64,000 bases of DNA from JAGLHV01 sp023143305 [NCBI: Clostridia bacterium] (lineage in GTDB: Bacteria > CBDUZB01 > JAGLHV01): NCBI GenBank assembly GCA_030637025.1, contig DAOVVV010000010.1, positions 1 through 64,000 of the forward strand, written 5' to 3'. Shown one piece after another: positions 53,009 through 61,751 of this stretch (position 1 is its first letter; each line of letters starts with the position of its first letter). The position numbers and the translations under genes are program-made. The notes below the pieces were generated by a model, which was not told the origin of the DNA, ran no database searches, and saw only the letters and a list, made by a program, of their open reading frames with translations.

Positions 53009-53575
53009 ATGGATATACGTATAATCGGTGGTATTGCCAGGGGGAGAAAATTAAAATCTCCTTCAAGTTTTTCTACAAGGCCTCTTTTAGGAAGGGTTAA
53101 AAAATCATTATTTGATATACTTTCTCCGTATATAAAGGATTCTTATTTTTTGGATCTTTATGGCGGGGTGGGAAGTGTAGGTGTTGAAGCTCTTTCCAGA
53201 GGGGCAAGAAAAGCGGTTTTTGTAGAAAACGATTCTGATTGTATAAGCCTGATTAAGGAAAATTTAGCCAAGTGTGGTTTTGAAGATAAAGCAGAAATTT
53301 ATCAGGGAGATGTATTAGGGGGATTAGCTTTTCTTTTATCGGAAGAAAAGTTTGATTTGGTTTTTGTGGGCCCGCCTTATAATTTAAATCTTTTGGAAAA
53401 AACTATAAAAATTATTGATGAAACTAAAATCTTAAAAGGAAAAGGATTAGTAATCGGACAACATCATTTTAAAGAAGTAATACCTCAAAAAATAGGAAAT
53501 CTAGGAATGTTTCGCCAGAAAAAATACGGAGACATGAGATTGAGTTTTTTTAAAATAGGGGGTAAGCTTGAGTGA
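53009..53575 (+). CDS. rsmD: 16S rRNA (guanine966-N2)-methyltransferase RsmD
   Basis: The 188-residue protein has the RsmD-type N-terminus IIGGIARGRKLKSPSSFSTR and the SAM motif FLDLYGGVGSVGVEALSRGA. A catalytic stretch reads FDLVFVGPPYNL. In the family the last reads (D/N/S)PPY, here GPPY, which is unusual. RsmD methylates G966 of 16S rRNA. The stop overlaps the GTG start of NAD kinase by four bases. The ribosome binding site is weak. Confidence 0.88.
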   Translation: MDIRIIGGIARGRKLKSPSSFSTRPLLGRVKKSLFDILSPYIKDSYFLDLYGGVGSVGVEALSRGARKAVFVENDSDCISLIKENLAKCGFEDKAEIYQGDVLGGLAFLLSEEKFDLVFVGPPYNLNLLEKTIKIIDETKILKGKGLVIGQHHFKEVIPQKIGNLGMFRQKKYGDMRLSFFKIGGKLE

Positions 53576-54408
53576 AAAAAATAATCGTGTTGACTAATCC
53601 CCAAAAAAAAGAAGTTAAGAGTATTTTCCCTTCCCTGGTAAATTGGTTGGAAAAGAAAAAAATAGAGGTTTCAGTAAACCAGACCGGTAAAGAGAATTTT
53701 AAAAAAACGGATTTGGTGGTTGTTTTAGGTGGGGATGGAACAATATTAAAAGCAGCAAGATTGGTGGTGCCTTTTGGGATTCCCGTTCTGGGAATTAATT
53801 TGGGAGAATTTGGGTTTTTATCCGGAATAAATGTTAAAAGTCTGTATTCTACCCTGGAGCGGATTTTAAAGAAGGATTATTATATAGAGGAAAGGATTCT
53901 TCTCACTGCTAAGGTAATAGGTCCATTATCCTCTAATAAAAAGAATAACTCGAAGTTTTTTTTCTTATCTTTAAATGATATAGTCGTTAAAAATGCGAGT
54001 TCAGCAAGAGTAATTAAGTTAAAAGTAAAACTGGGAAGTAAACAAATTACCCAATGGGTGGGAGATGGGTTAATTGTGGCTACTCCCACGGGTTCAACGG
54101 CATATTCATTAGCCGCCTTTGGACCCATTGTTTATCCAACTCTGCCGGTGTTAATTATTACTCCGATTTGTCCTCATCTTTTATCGTTCAGGTCTTTAGT
54201 ATTACCGGCCGGTGAATTAATTTCTATTCAAGTGGATTCTGGAAAGAATGTGATGCTTTCTGTAGATGGCCAGGAAGAAATGAATTTGGGATATAATGAT
54301 ATTATTGAGATAAAACAGGCGAAGAAAAAACTTAAATTGGTTTGTTTATCTGGGAATGCGGATTATTTTCAGATTTTAAATAAAAAACTTAAATGGGGAA
54401 AAAGGTAA
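53572..54408 (+). CDS. nadK: NAD kinase
   Basis: The 278-residue protein has VVVLGGDGTILKAARLVVPF (GGDG at about 53-56), GINLGEFGFLSG and PTGSTAYSLAAFGPI, the full NAD kinase signature. It phosphorylates NAD to NADP. It starts with GTG inside the rsmD stop, so the two are translated together. Length is normal. Confidence 0.95.
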   Translation: MKKIIVLTNPQKKEVKSIFPSLVNWLEKKKIEVSVNQTGKENFKKTDLVVVLGGDGTILKAARLVVPFGIPVLGINLGEFGFLSGINVKSLYSTLERILKKDYYIEERILLTAKVIGPLSSNKKNNSKFFFLSLNDIVVKNASSARVIKLKVKLGSKQITQWVGDGLIVATPTGSTAYSLAAFGPIVYPTLPVLIITPICPHLLSFRSLVLPAGELISIQVDSGKNVMLSVDGQEEMNLGYNDIIEIKQAKKKLKLVCLSGNADYFQILNKKLKWGKR

Positions 54409-54583
54409 AAAAACAGTCCATAGTCCACAGTCGATAGTCCATAGACAAAGACAAAGAATAAATACTAAATTCGAAAGTCAAATAAAAGACAGTTTAATTG
54501 GTTGAATTGGTTTAGATTGGTTCAAAGACAAAAGATAAAGGTAAAGATAAAAAATTTAAGATTTAAAATTTGGGAGTTAAAAA
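54409..54583. repeat. Intergenic AGTCCATAG and AAAGAC repeats
   Basis: 54413-54450 holds an AGTCCATAGTCCACAGTCG tract, and 54485-54555 the AGACAGTTTAATTGGTTG type tract plus AT-rich simple sequence. No gene or clear promoter is seen. Confidence 0.7.
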
Positions 54584-56257
54584 ATGTTGTTGGAATTGTC
54601 AATAAATAATTTTGCTATTATTTCTGATTTACAAATCTCTTTTGACCATGGGTTAAATATTCTTACCGGTGAAACCGGTGTGGGTAAATCAATTATTATC
54701 GATGCTTTAAATTTAATTCTGGGTGAGAGGGCTTCTTCGGATTTAATTAGAAAGGGAAGTCAGACCTGTGAAGTGCGTGCGATTTTTAATCTTAAAGAAA
54801 ACAAAGATTTGAGAGATTTATTAAGAGGTATAATCGGCTCTGATTTCGATGAAAAAGAAGTTCTTATAAGTAGACAATTAAGCAGGGAAGGAAGGAATCG
54901 TTGTTTTGTTAATAGTTATCTTACCAGCTTGTCTGTCTTACAGTTGATAGGAGAAAAACTGGTCGATGTTCACGGACAACATGAACATCAGATTTTATTA
55001 AAGAACAGAGAACAGCTAAATGTTTTAGATAGTTTTGCTAACCTTTTTTCTTTGCGGGAAAATGTTTCATTTTTGTGTAAACAATATAAAGGGCAAAAAG
55101 AAGAAAGAGATAAACTTATAACATCTGAGGAAGAAAGAAAGCGCAAAATTGATTTGTATCAATATGAGATAGAAGAAATCAATCAGGCAGAACTTGTTTC
55201 GGGGGAAGAAAAAGAAATAGAAGAAGAATATCAGGTATTAACTAATGCACAGGAGTTATCTTCTCTTTACTCGGGTGTTTATGAAAAGTTGTATGAAAAG
55301 GAAGAATCTGTTCTTGATATGCTTAAATCTATTCAAAAAAATTTAAAAGTAATTACGAGCATTGATGGTGAAGTAGAAGATGTTTTAGAAAACATAAATA
55401 ATGTTTTTTTTGAATTGGAGGAGATAGGAGAAGATGTTCTTGGATTTAAGGAAAAAATCAGGTTTAATTCTCCGCGATTGGAACAAATCTTAGAAAGAAA
55501 GGATTTAATTCTTAAATTAAAAAGAAAATACGGAGGTAGCATTGAGAAGATATTGGAATATAAAGAAAAAATGGAAAAAAGATTAAAACAAGTACTTTCC
55601 TATGAAGAGAGTAAAGAAGAAATAGAGAAAGAAATAAAAAAAACAGAACAAGAACTGGGTAAGTTAGCTAATAATTTGTCCGGGGAAAGACGGAAAACAG
55701 CAAAAATTTTGGAAAAAAGAATAAATAATCAGTTGCATTCTTTATCTATGGATAAAGTAAAATTCGTAATAGGGTGTAAAGACATTGAATTGAATTTTAG
55801 TGGTTTAGACCGGATAGAATTTTTAATTTCTTCCAATGTCGGAGAGGATTTAAAGCCGATTAGTTCAATTGCTTCCGGAGGAGAAATGTCCCGGATTATG
55901 CTTGCCTTAAAAACTGTTTTAGCTAAAGCAGATGCTGTTCCCTGTCTTGTATTTGATGAAATAGATGCGGGTATTAGCGGGGGAGTGGCAAAAACCATAG
56001 GGGAAAAATTAATCGAACTGGCTGATATTCATCAGCTAATTTGTATTACGCACTTGCCTCAGATAGCCGGTTTTGCCTCTGCACATTTTTATGTAACCAA
56101 ACAAGTAGAGAAAGGCAGGACTATAACGCTGGTTAAAAAATTAACCGATGAAGAAAGAATTAATGAGATTGCCCGTATGCTGGGAGGAGACGAAGTTAGT
56201 GCTCTTACTTTAAAACATGCTCAGGAAATGGTGAAACAATCAAAAAAATCAAAATAG
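54584..56257 (+). CDS. recN: DNA repair protein RecN
   Basis: The 557-residue SMC-like ATPase has ELSINNFAIISDLQISFDHG at the start, Walker A LTGETGVGKSIIIDALNLIL (about residues 30-40), a long coiled-coil middle and the signature SIASGGEMSRIMLALKTVL. Walker B is CLVFDEIDAGISGGVA. RecN acts in double-strand-break repair in the cytoplasm. The C-terminal region CITHLPQIAGFASAHF is also typical. The gene lies alone between repeat tracts and the ABC operon. Confidence 0.97.
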   Translation: MLLELSINNFAIISDLQISFDHGLNILTGETGVGKSIIIDALNLILGERASSDLIRKGSQTCEVRAIFNLKENKDLRDLLRGIIGSDFDEKEVLISRQLSREGRNRCFVNSYLTSLSVLQLIGEKLVDVHGQHEHQILLKNREQLNVLDSFANLFSLRENVSFLCKQYKGQKEERDKLITSEEERKRKIDLYQYEIEEINQAELVSGEEKEIEEEYQVLTNAQELSSLYSGVYEKLYEKEESVLDMLKSIQKNLKVITSIDGEVEDVLENINNVFFELEEIGEDVLGFKEKIRFNSPRLEQILERKDLILKLKRKYGGSIEKILEYKEKMEKRLKQVLSYEESKEEIEKEIKKTEQELGKLANNLSGERRKTAKILEKRINNQLHSLSMDKVKFVIGCKDIELNFSGLDRIEFLISSNVGEDLKPISSIASGGEMSRIMLALKTVLAKADAVPCLVFDEIDAGISGGVAKTIGEKLIELADIHQLICITHLPQIAGFASAHFYVTKQVEKGRTITLVKKLTDEERINEIARMLGGDEVSALTLKHAQEMVKQSKKSK

Positions 56258-56343
56258 TTTCCTGTCACCCTTTCGATGGAAATGTTGGTAAGGGGATTGA
56301 AAAGCAGTAATTAAAAAAAATAAAAAGTGAGGTGGGAGCAGTA

Positions 56344-57288
56344 GTGATTGAAATAAATAACTTAACTAAGAAGTACGGAGAACAAGCAGCAGTAGATAAT
56401 ATTTCTCTTAAAGTAAACCAGGGAGAGATATTAGGGTTTTTAGGTCCTAACGGTGCCGGTAAGACGACTACTTTAAGGGTCGTTGCCTGTTATATGCCGG
56501 CGACTATGGGTACGGTTTCTGTGATGGGGTATGATGTTTATCAATCTCCTTTGCAAGTAAGGGAAAAAATCGGTTATTTACCGGAAACCAATCCGCTTTA
56601 TCCGGAAATGGGAGTAGTGGAATACTTATGTTTTATTGCTAAATTGAGAAATATTCCTTCGGGTAAAATAAAAGCGAGTGTAAGGGAAGTAATACAACTT
56701 TGTGGTTTAGCCGGGGTAATAGGGAAAAACATCGGAGAACTTTCCCGAGGGTTTAAACAACGGGTAGGCCTCGCCCAGGCAATTATTCATAATCCTTCCG
56801 TGCTTATTCTTGATGAGCCGACTTTAGGGTTAGACCCCAATCAAATCGTTGAAATCAGGGAATTAATTAAAAAACTGGGAAAAGAAAAAACAGTTATTCT
56901 GAGCAGTCATATTTTATCCGAGGTACAGGCAACCTGTGACCGGGTAGTAATTATTAATAAAGGAAAAATTGTTGCCGACGGAAAAAAAGAAGAGCTTCAA
57001 TCGATGGTTCGCGGCGGAGAAAGAATTTATTTGAAATTGAAAGGTAAAGATAAGCAGGCGGTAACGGATTTTTTTAGCAGCCAGAAAGATATTTTTAATG
57101 TATCAATAAAAGAAGAAGAACCGGACAGCATCGAGTATGAACTGGATATTCAGAAAGGAGTGGATTTAAGGGAAAAAGTTTTTCGTTGGACAGTAAAAAA
57201 TAAATGGGTAATTCTGGAGATGATACCCGAAAAAGTAAGCCTGGAGGATGTTTTCCGCAAGTTAACGATAGAGGAGGATAAAGTATAG
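56344..57288 (+). CDS. ABC transporter ATP-binding protein (GldA-like)
   Basis: The GTG at 56344 is preferred over the GTG at 56332 because GGTGGGAG lies just upstream and the protein then begins with the standard VIEINNLTKKYG. The 314-residue protein has Walker A GPNGAGKTTT (about 36-46), signature LSRGFKQR, Walker B LILDEPTLGLDPNQ and the H-loop SSHIL. It matches the ATPase of ABC-2 systems with GldF/GldG-like partners. It should work with the permease and GldG-like protein encoded next. Confidence 0.93.
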   Translation: MIEINNLTKKYGEQAAVDNISLKVNQGEILGFLGPNGAGKTTTLRVVACYMPATMGTVSVMGYDVYQSPLQVREKIGYLPETNPLYPEMGVVEYLCFIAKLRNIPSGKIKASVREVIQLCGLAGVIGKNIGELSRGFKQRVGLAQAIIHNPSVLILDEPTLGLDPNQIVEIRELIKKLGKEKTVILSSHILSEVQATCDRVVIINKGKIVADGKKEELQSMVRGGERIYLKLKGKDKQAVTDFFSSQKDIFNVSIKEEEPDSIEYELDIQKGVDLREKVFRWTVKNKWVILEMIPEKVSLEDVFRKLTIEEDKV

Positions 57289-57999
57289 ATGAAGAATATA
57301 ATTACAATTTTCAGCAAGGAGTTTAAAGAATATTTTAATTCTCCTGTTGCTTATATAGTAATAATTGTTTTTTTACTTGTTTCCGGATGGTTTTTTCAGG
57401 CAACTATGTTTTTGGTTAATCAGGCGACAATAGGGTCTTTTTTGGGTAATGTGCCATTGCTTTTTGTTTTTTTTATTCCGGCAATTACTATGCGGCTTTT
57501 TAGTGAAGAGATGAAGAGCGGAACAATGGAAATATTAACTACTCTGCCGTTGGAAGATTATCAAATCATTTTAGGGAAATATTTAGCTGCCCTGGGTTTG
57601 GTTACGGTAGCTATTGGTTTGACTTTAATTCACCCTTTTATTTTAATGTTTTTGGGTAAGTTGGATTATGGAGAAATAATCGGTTCTTATCTGGGATTAT
57701 TTCTTATGGGGGCAGCTTTTGTGGCGATAGGGGTTTTTGCTTCTTCCATTACTAAGAATCAGATAATTTCTTTTATTGTTGCTTTTATTGTTTGTTTTGT
57801 TTTTTTTATGTTTAATAAAATATTAAGTCTGGTTCCTTCTTATCTTGTATCTTTATTTGAATATTTAAGTATAGAGTACCATTTCAATAATCTTGCCCGG
57901 GGGGTCATTGATTCCCGGGATATTATCTATTTTTTTAGTATATGTCTGTTTTTTTATAGTATGACGTTGTATTTTGTAGGAAGCAGGAGGTGGAGATAA
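57289..57999 (+). CDS. ABC-2 type permease (GldF-like)
   Basis: The 236-residue protein has six membrane segments and the family patterns FKEYFNSPVAYIVIIVFLLV and MRLFSEEMKSGTMEILTTLP. It starts on the base after the ATPase gene's stop codon. The substrate is unknown; the GldF name refers only to similarity, as this family occurs far outside gliding bacteria. Confidence 0.92.
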   Translation: MKNIITIFSKEFKEYFNSPVAYIVIIVFLLVSGWFFQATMFLVNQATIGSFLGNVPLLFVFFIPAITMRLFSEEMKSGTMEILTTLPLEDYQIILGKYLAALGLVTVAIGLTLIHPFILMFLGKLDYGEIIGSYLGLFLMGAAFVAIGVFASSITKNQIISFIVAFIVCFVFFMFNKILSLVPSYLVSLFEYLSIEYHFNNLARGVIDSRDIIYFFSICLFFYSMTLYFVGSRRWR

Positions 58000-58002
58000 A
58001 AA

Positions 58003-59631
58003 ATGAAAAAAGAAAATATTTTTAAATTTAAACAGGGAATTAATTCTGTAATTTCGGTTTTAATTATTTTAGGCATATTAGTAGTTTTTAATTTTATGAT
58101 GTACCGGGTTTTTATAAGAATAGATTTGACCGGAGGAAATATTTATTCTCTTTCTAAATCTACTAAAAAAATGATTAGCAACTTAGATGATCCGGTGATA
58201 ATTAAGGCTTATTTTAGTCGGAATCTTCCCCCTCCTTATAGTACTAACCGCCAATATATAAAGGATATACTTTCGGAATATAAAACTTATTCCAGAGGGA
58301 AAATAGATATTCAGTTTATTGACCCGTCGGAAGATGAACAAACACGGACCCAGGCCCGGATGGCCGGTATAGCTCCGGTAAGAATTACCCAGGTAGAAAG
58401 TGATAAATACGAAATGAAAGAAGGGTATATGGGATTAATTTTTCTTTATGAAGACAAAAAAGAAATAATTCCTTTTATCGGTCAAACCGGAACTCTGGAG
58501 TATGATATAACCAGCCGCATTAAAAAAATTACTAAAAGCAGTATGAAATCGGTAGGTTTTTTTACAGGTGACGGGGGAGCTGATATTTTCGAGCAACTAC
58601 CCCAAATAAAACAGTTTTTATCCGAGCAATACAGGTTAAGAAGTATTTCTTTTAAGGAAGATAAAAAAAATCCGCACATAGATGCTTTAATTATACTTTT
58701 ACCTCAGCAAAAACTGAGTGATTGGGAAAAGTACAAAATTGACCAGCATTTAATGATGGGAAAACCGGTTGCTTTTCTTTTAGGTAGAAATGATGTAAAC
58801 CTGGAAACTTTTCAGGTTAAAACAATAGATGATAATTTAGATGACTTACTTAAACATTATGGTGTGGAAATAAGGCCGGGAATGATTTTAGATGCTCAAT
58901 GTCAGATGATTACTTTGCAGACAAGAAGAGGGCTTTTTACTGTTAATAATATGGTAAAGTACCCTTTTTTCCCTTTAGTTAGTTCTTTTAAAAAAGATAA
59001 TTTTATAGTAAAAGGATTGGAAAGAGTTACTTTTCCTTTTATAAACCCAATTAAAATAGAAGCAATTTCAGCTGAAAAAGAAAAGGGGACAAAAGGAGAA
59101 GATTTAAAAGTAGAGGTTCTTGCTCAATCATCGGAAAAGAGCTGGTATAGAGAAAATGTCAGGGATTTGAATCCGTTAAGGCAATATTCTCCATCGCCTG
59201 ATGACGAAAAAGGCCCTTTTAATTTAGCGGTAACAATAAAGGGTAGTTTTAAAAGTTTTTATGCGGATAAAGAAATTCCTTCCGGTCCGTCGGAGAATAT
59301 TTCTGAAAAGAAAGAGGAATTAATAAAACAAAGTCCCTCTACCCGGATTTTAGTAATGGGTAATTCAAGATTTATTAGTATAGGTGACCGGGCGGGATTG
59401 AATTTCTTTTTGAATATAGTTGATTGGCTGGCTCAGGATGAGGCTTTGATTTCCATTCGTTCCAAAGAGGTTGTTTATAGGCCGCTTAAAGAGCTTTCTA
59501 AAGGGTGGAGAAGAGTCGTTAAATATGTTGATATATTTCTTGTGCCGGTGATGCTTATTATTTTTGGATTGACCTTGTGGCGAATTCGTCGTTTTCGCCG
59601 AAAAGGGTTAACTCTGGAAAAAATAGGCTAA
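58003..59631 (+). CDS. GldG-like protein with membrane anchors at both ends
   Basis: The 542-residue protein has a membrane segment near the N-terminus (about 15-37) and one near the C-terminus (about 505-525, IFLVPVMLIIFGLTLWRI). Between them is an extracytoplasmic domain, with RIDLTGGNIYSLSKSTKKMI, VIIKAYFSRNLPPPYSTNRQ and SVGFFTGDGGADIFEQLPQI, as in the DUF/ABC-type GldG family. It forms the outer part of the ABC-2 transporter. The permease stop is three bases upstream. It likely acts with the DUF4340 protein downstream, as is common for this operon type. Confidence 0.93.
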   Translation: MKKENIFKFKQGINSVISVLIILGILVVFNFMMYRVFIRIDLTGGNIYSLSKSTKKMISNLDDPVIIKAYFSRNLPPPYSTNRQYIKDILSEYKTYSRGKIDIQFIDPSEDEQTRTQARMAGIAPVRITQVESDKYEMKEGYMGLIFLYEDKKEIIPFIGQTGTLEYDITSRIKKITKSSMKSVGFFTGDGGADIFEQLPQIKQFLSEQYRLRSISFKEDKKNPHIDALIILLPQQKLSDWEKYKIDQHLMMGKPVAFLLGRNDVNLETFQVKTIDDNLDDLLKHYGVEIRPGMILDAQCQMITLQTRRGLFTVNNMVKYPFFPLVSSFKKDNFIVKGLERVTFPFINPIKIEAISAEKEKGTKGEDLKVEVLAQSSEKSWYRENVRDLNPLRQYSPSPDDEKGPFNLAVTIKGSFKSFYADKEIPSGPSENISEKKEELIKQSPSTRILVMGNSRFISIGDRAGLNFFLNIVDWLAQDEALISIRSKEVVYRPLKELSKGWRRVVKYVDIFLVPVMLIIFGLTLWRIRRFRRKGLTLEKIG

Positions 59632-59689
59632 ATAATAGTTGAATTTACAAATTAAATTATAAATTTTTAAAAAACGAGGATAAAAAAAG

Positions 59690-60637
59690 ATGAAGTCAAA
59701 AAAGGTGATTATATTGTTAGCTGTTTTTTTAGGATTGTGTTTAATAACCGGTCTTAATCATTATTGGTCTGATAAACAGGGAATATCCCAGTGTTTTATT
59801 AGTGTAAATGAACAGGAAATTTCTAAGATTGAAATAATTAGAAAAGAAGAACTTTTTGTTTTTGAAAAAAAAGAAGATTTATGGCAAATTATGCAGACAA
59901 TCCAATATCCGGCGAATCAGTCTTTGATGATTGGTTTAATCGATTATGTAAGAAAGCTTACTTTAGATGGAATTATTTCTACCAATCCTCAAAAACACAG
60001 GAAGTTTCAGGTTGATCAAAAAGAAGGGGTACAGGTAAGTTTTTATAACCGGGAGGGGAAAAAACTTGTTAATTTTATTTTAGGTAAAATGGGAACGGAT
60101 TATATGCATTATTATTTTCGCTTTCCTGATGAGCAAAAGGTTTATTTAAGTAAAGGGGTATCCAGGAATTTCGTTGATAAAGAAATAGAAAAATGGCGGG
60201 ATAGAACGATTCTTGCTTTAAATAAAGATGCTTTGGAAGAAGTAAGCCTTATTTATTTTCACTCAGATAAAAAAAAGCAAAAAAGAGAAGAAATTAAATT
60301 AATAAAAAAAGACGATAAATGGTTATTGGAAAAGGAAGAAGTAGATTCTAATATATGGGATAGATTTTTAAACAATTTAACTAAATTGGATATGGATGAT
60401 TTAGTTGAAGGTATATCCTCAGCAGAAGAGAAGACAAAATTCGGTCTGCAGAAACCTTCTTTTCAAATAATAATTAAATTAAAAGATAATCAGGAAGAGG
60501 AGATAGTTGTAGGGGATAAAAACGAAAAAAACCAATATTATGTACAGCGAAAAGGAGTAGAAACCATATTTTTAGTAAGTTCTCACAAAATAGACAACCT
60601 AAGAAAGATAGAAAAAAAGGAGGACATTGTTAAATAG
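59690..60637 (+). CDS. DUF4340 domain protein
   Basis: The 315-residue protein has an N-terminal signal anchor (KKVIILLAVFLGLCLITGLN) and a repeated beta-rich domain with ISKIEIIRKEELFVFEKKED, WQIMQTIQYPANQSLMIGLI, LVNFILGKMGTDYMHYYFRF and EEIVVGDKNEKNQYYVQRKG. DUF4340 proteins typically follow GldG-like genes, where they are thought to assist the transporter. The next gene (60687) begins after this stop, with only a short spacer. Confidence 0.92.
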   Translation: MKSKKVIILLAVFLGLCLITGLNHYWSDKQGISQCFISVNEQEISKIEIIRKEELFVFEKKEDLWQIMQTIQYPANQSLMIGLIDYVRKLTLDGIISTNPQKHRKFQVDQKEGVQVSFYNREGKKLVNFILGKMGTDYMHYYFRFPDEQKVYLSKGVSRNFVDKEIEKWRDRTILALNKDALEEVSLIYFHSDKKKQKREEIKLIKKDDKWLLEKEEVDSNIWDRFLNNLTKLDMDDLVEGISSAEEKTKFGLQKPSFQIIIKLKDNQEEEIVVGDKNEKNQYYVQRKGVETIFLVSSHKIDNLRKIEKKEDIVK

Positions 60638-60686
60638 TCCTTCTAACCTAATCGCCCCGGTGAATTCACAGAAGTTGGAAGTAGAA

Positions 60687-61751
60687 ATGCAAATTAAATT
60701 TCGAATATTACTTTTACCACTCTTAATTATTTTATTAAATAGCAGTTGTATAATTGGGGAAAATCAAAAAAAAATTATACCTTCTTTTTATTATTGGAAA
60801 ACTACATTAGATATAAGCGAAAAAAATATCGATTATTTAAAAGAAATTGGTATTAAAAAATTATATATTAGATTTTTTGATATTACCTGGGACAAGCAAA
60901 AACAAATTCCAATTCCATGTGATAAATTGATTGTAAAGCGAGGAAAAGAATTACCTTTTGGCTTAATTCCTGTAGTATTTATAACGCAAGATGTACTTTA
61001 CAAAATTAGAACACAAGATATAAATAATTTATCTAAAAATATAATTAATGAAATTATAATATATTTGGATAGATTTGAGATAAAAGATGGTAACATTGAT
61101 GAAATTCAAATTGATACCGACTGGACAAAAACTACAAGAGAAAAATATTTTTTATTAATAAAAAATATAAATAACTATTGTAAGATAAAATATCCTAATA
61201 TAAAAATTTCTGTTACTCTGAGATTACATCAAATTCATAATTATGAAAGTAATATACCCCCGGTGAAAAGTGTTACATTAATGGTTTATCAGACATCAAA
61301 TCCATATACTTTTAAAAATAAAAATTCAATTTTAAATAGAGAAACAGCTCAATATTATTTGAGGGATATTGGTAAATATCCAATAAAAATAAATATTGCC
61401 TTGCCAATTTTTTCCTGGTTAGTACATTTTGACGAGGATAAAAACTTTGTTAGAATTATTAATAATTATGACAGAGATGTATTTGTGAAAAATAAAAATT
61501 TAAAAAAAATAGACGATAAAATATTCGTTGCGAAAGAAAATTTCTATTTTAATAATAAAAAAATATATAAAAATGATATATTAAAAATTGAAGAAAGTCA
61601 TTTTAATGAAAACATAAAATTGTTAAAATTTATTAAAAATAAACTGAATAATGATAATTTTAACTTAATATTATATCATTTTGATTACGAAGATATAAAG
61701 AGAATTACAAATGGAAAAACTAAAAAAATCATTAAAATATTTGATATTTAG
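60687..61751 (+). CDS. Secreted lipoprotein, possibly a TIM-barrel glycosidase-like protein
   Basis: The ATG at 60687 is preferred over an in-frame TTG at 60627 because it gives a normal signal sequence, FRILLLPLLIILLNSSC, with a lipobox-like SSC (Cys about 19). The remaining protein has the pattern IPSFYYWKTTLDI, LYIRFFDITWD, IPVVFITQDVL and DEIQIDTDWTKTTREKYF. I recall similar features in DUF3142-like TIM-barrel proteins, but I cannot confirm the family. The region is extremely rich in A and T. It overlaps the next gene by 41 bases. Confidence 0.65.
   Translation: MQIKFRILLLPLLIILLNSSCIIGENQKKIIPSFYYWKTTLDISEKNIDYLKEIGIKKLYIRFFDITWDKQKQIPIPCDKLIVKRGKELPFGLIPVVFITQDVLYKIRTQDINNLSKNIINEIIIYLDRFEIKDGNIDEIQIDTDWTKTTREKYFLLIKNINNYCKIKYPNIKISVTLRLHQIHNYESNIPPVKSVTLMVYQTSNPYTFKNKNSILNRETAQYYLRDIGKYPIKINIALPIFSWLVHFDEDKNFVRIINNYDRDVFVKNKNLKKIDDKIFVAKENFYFNNKKIYKNDILKIEESHFNENIKLLKFIKNKLNNDNFNLILYHFDYEDIKRITNGKTKKIIKIFDI

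Noticed and set aside
56344-60637. Evidence for gliding motility
   Set aside because: GldA/F/G-like ABC genes occur widely without gliding, and no other gld gene is in the window.
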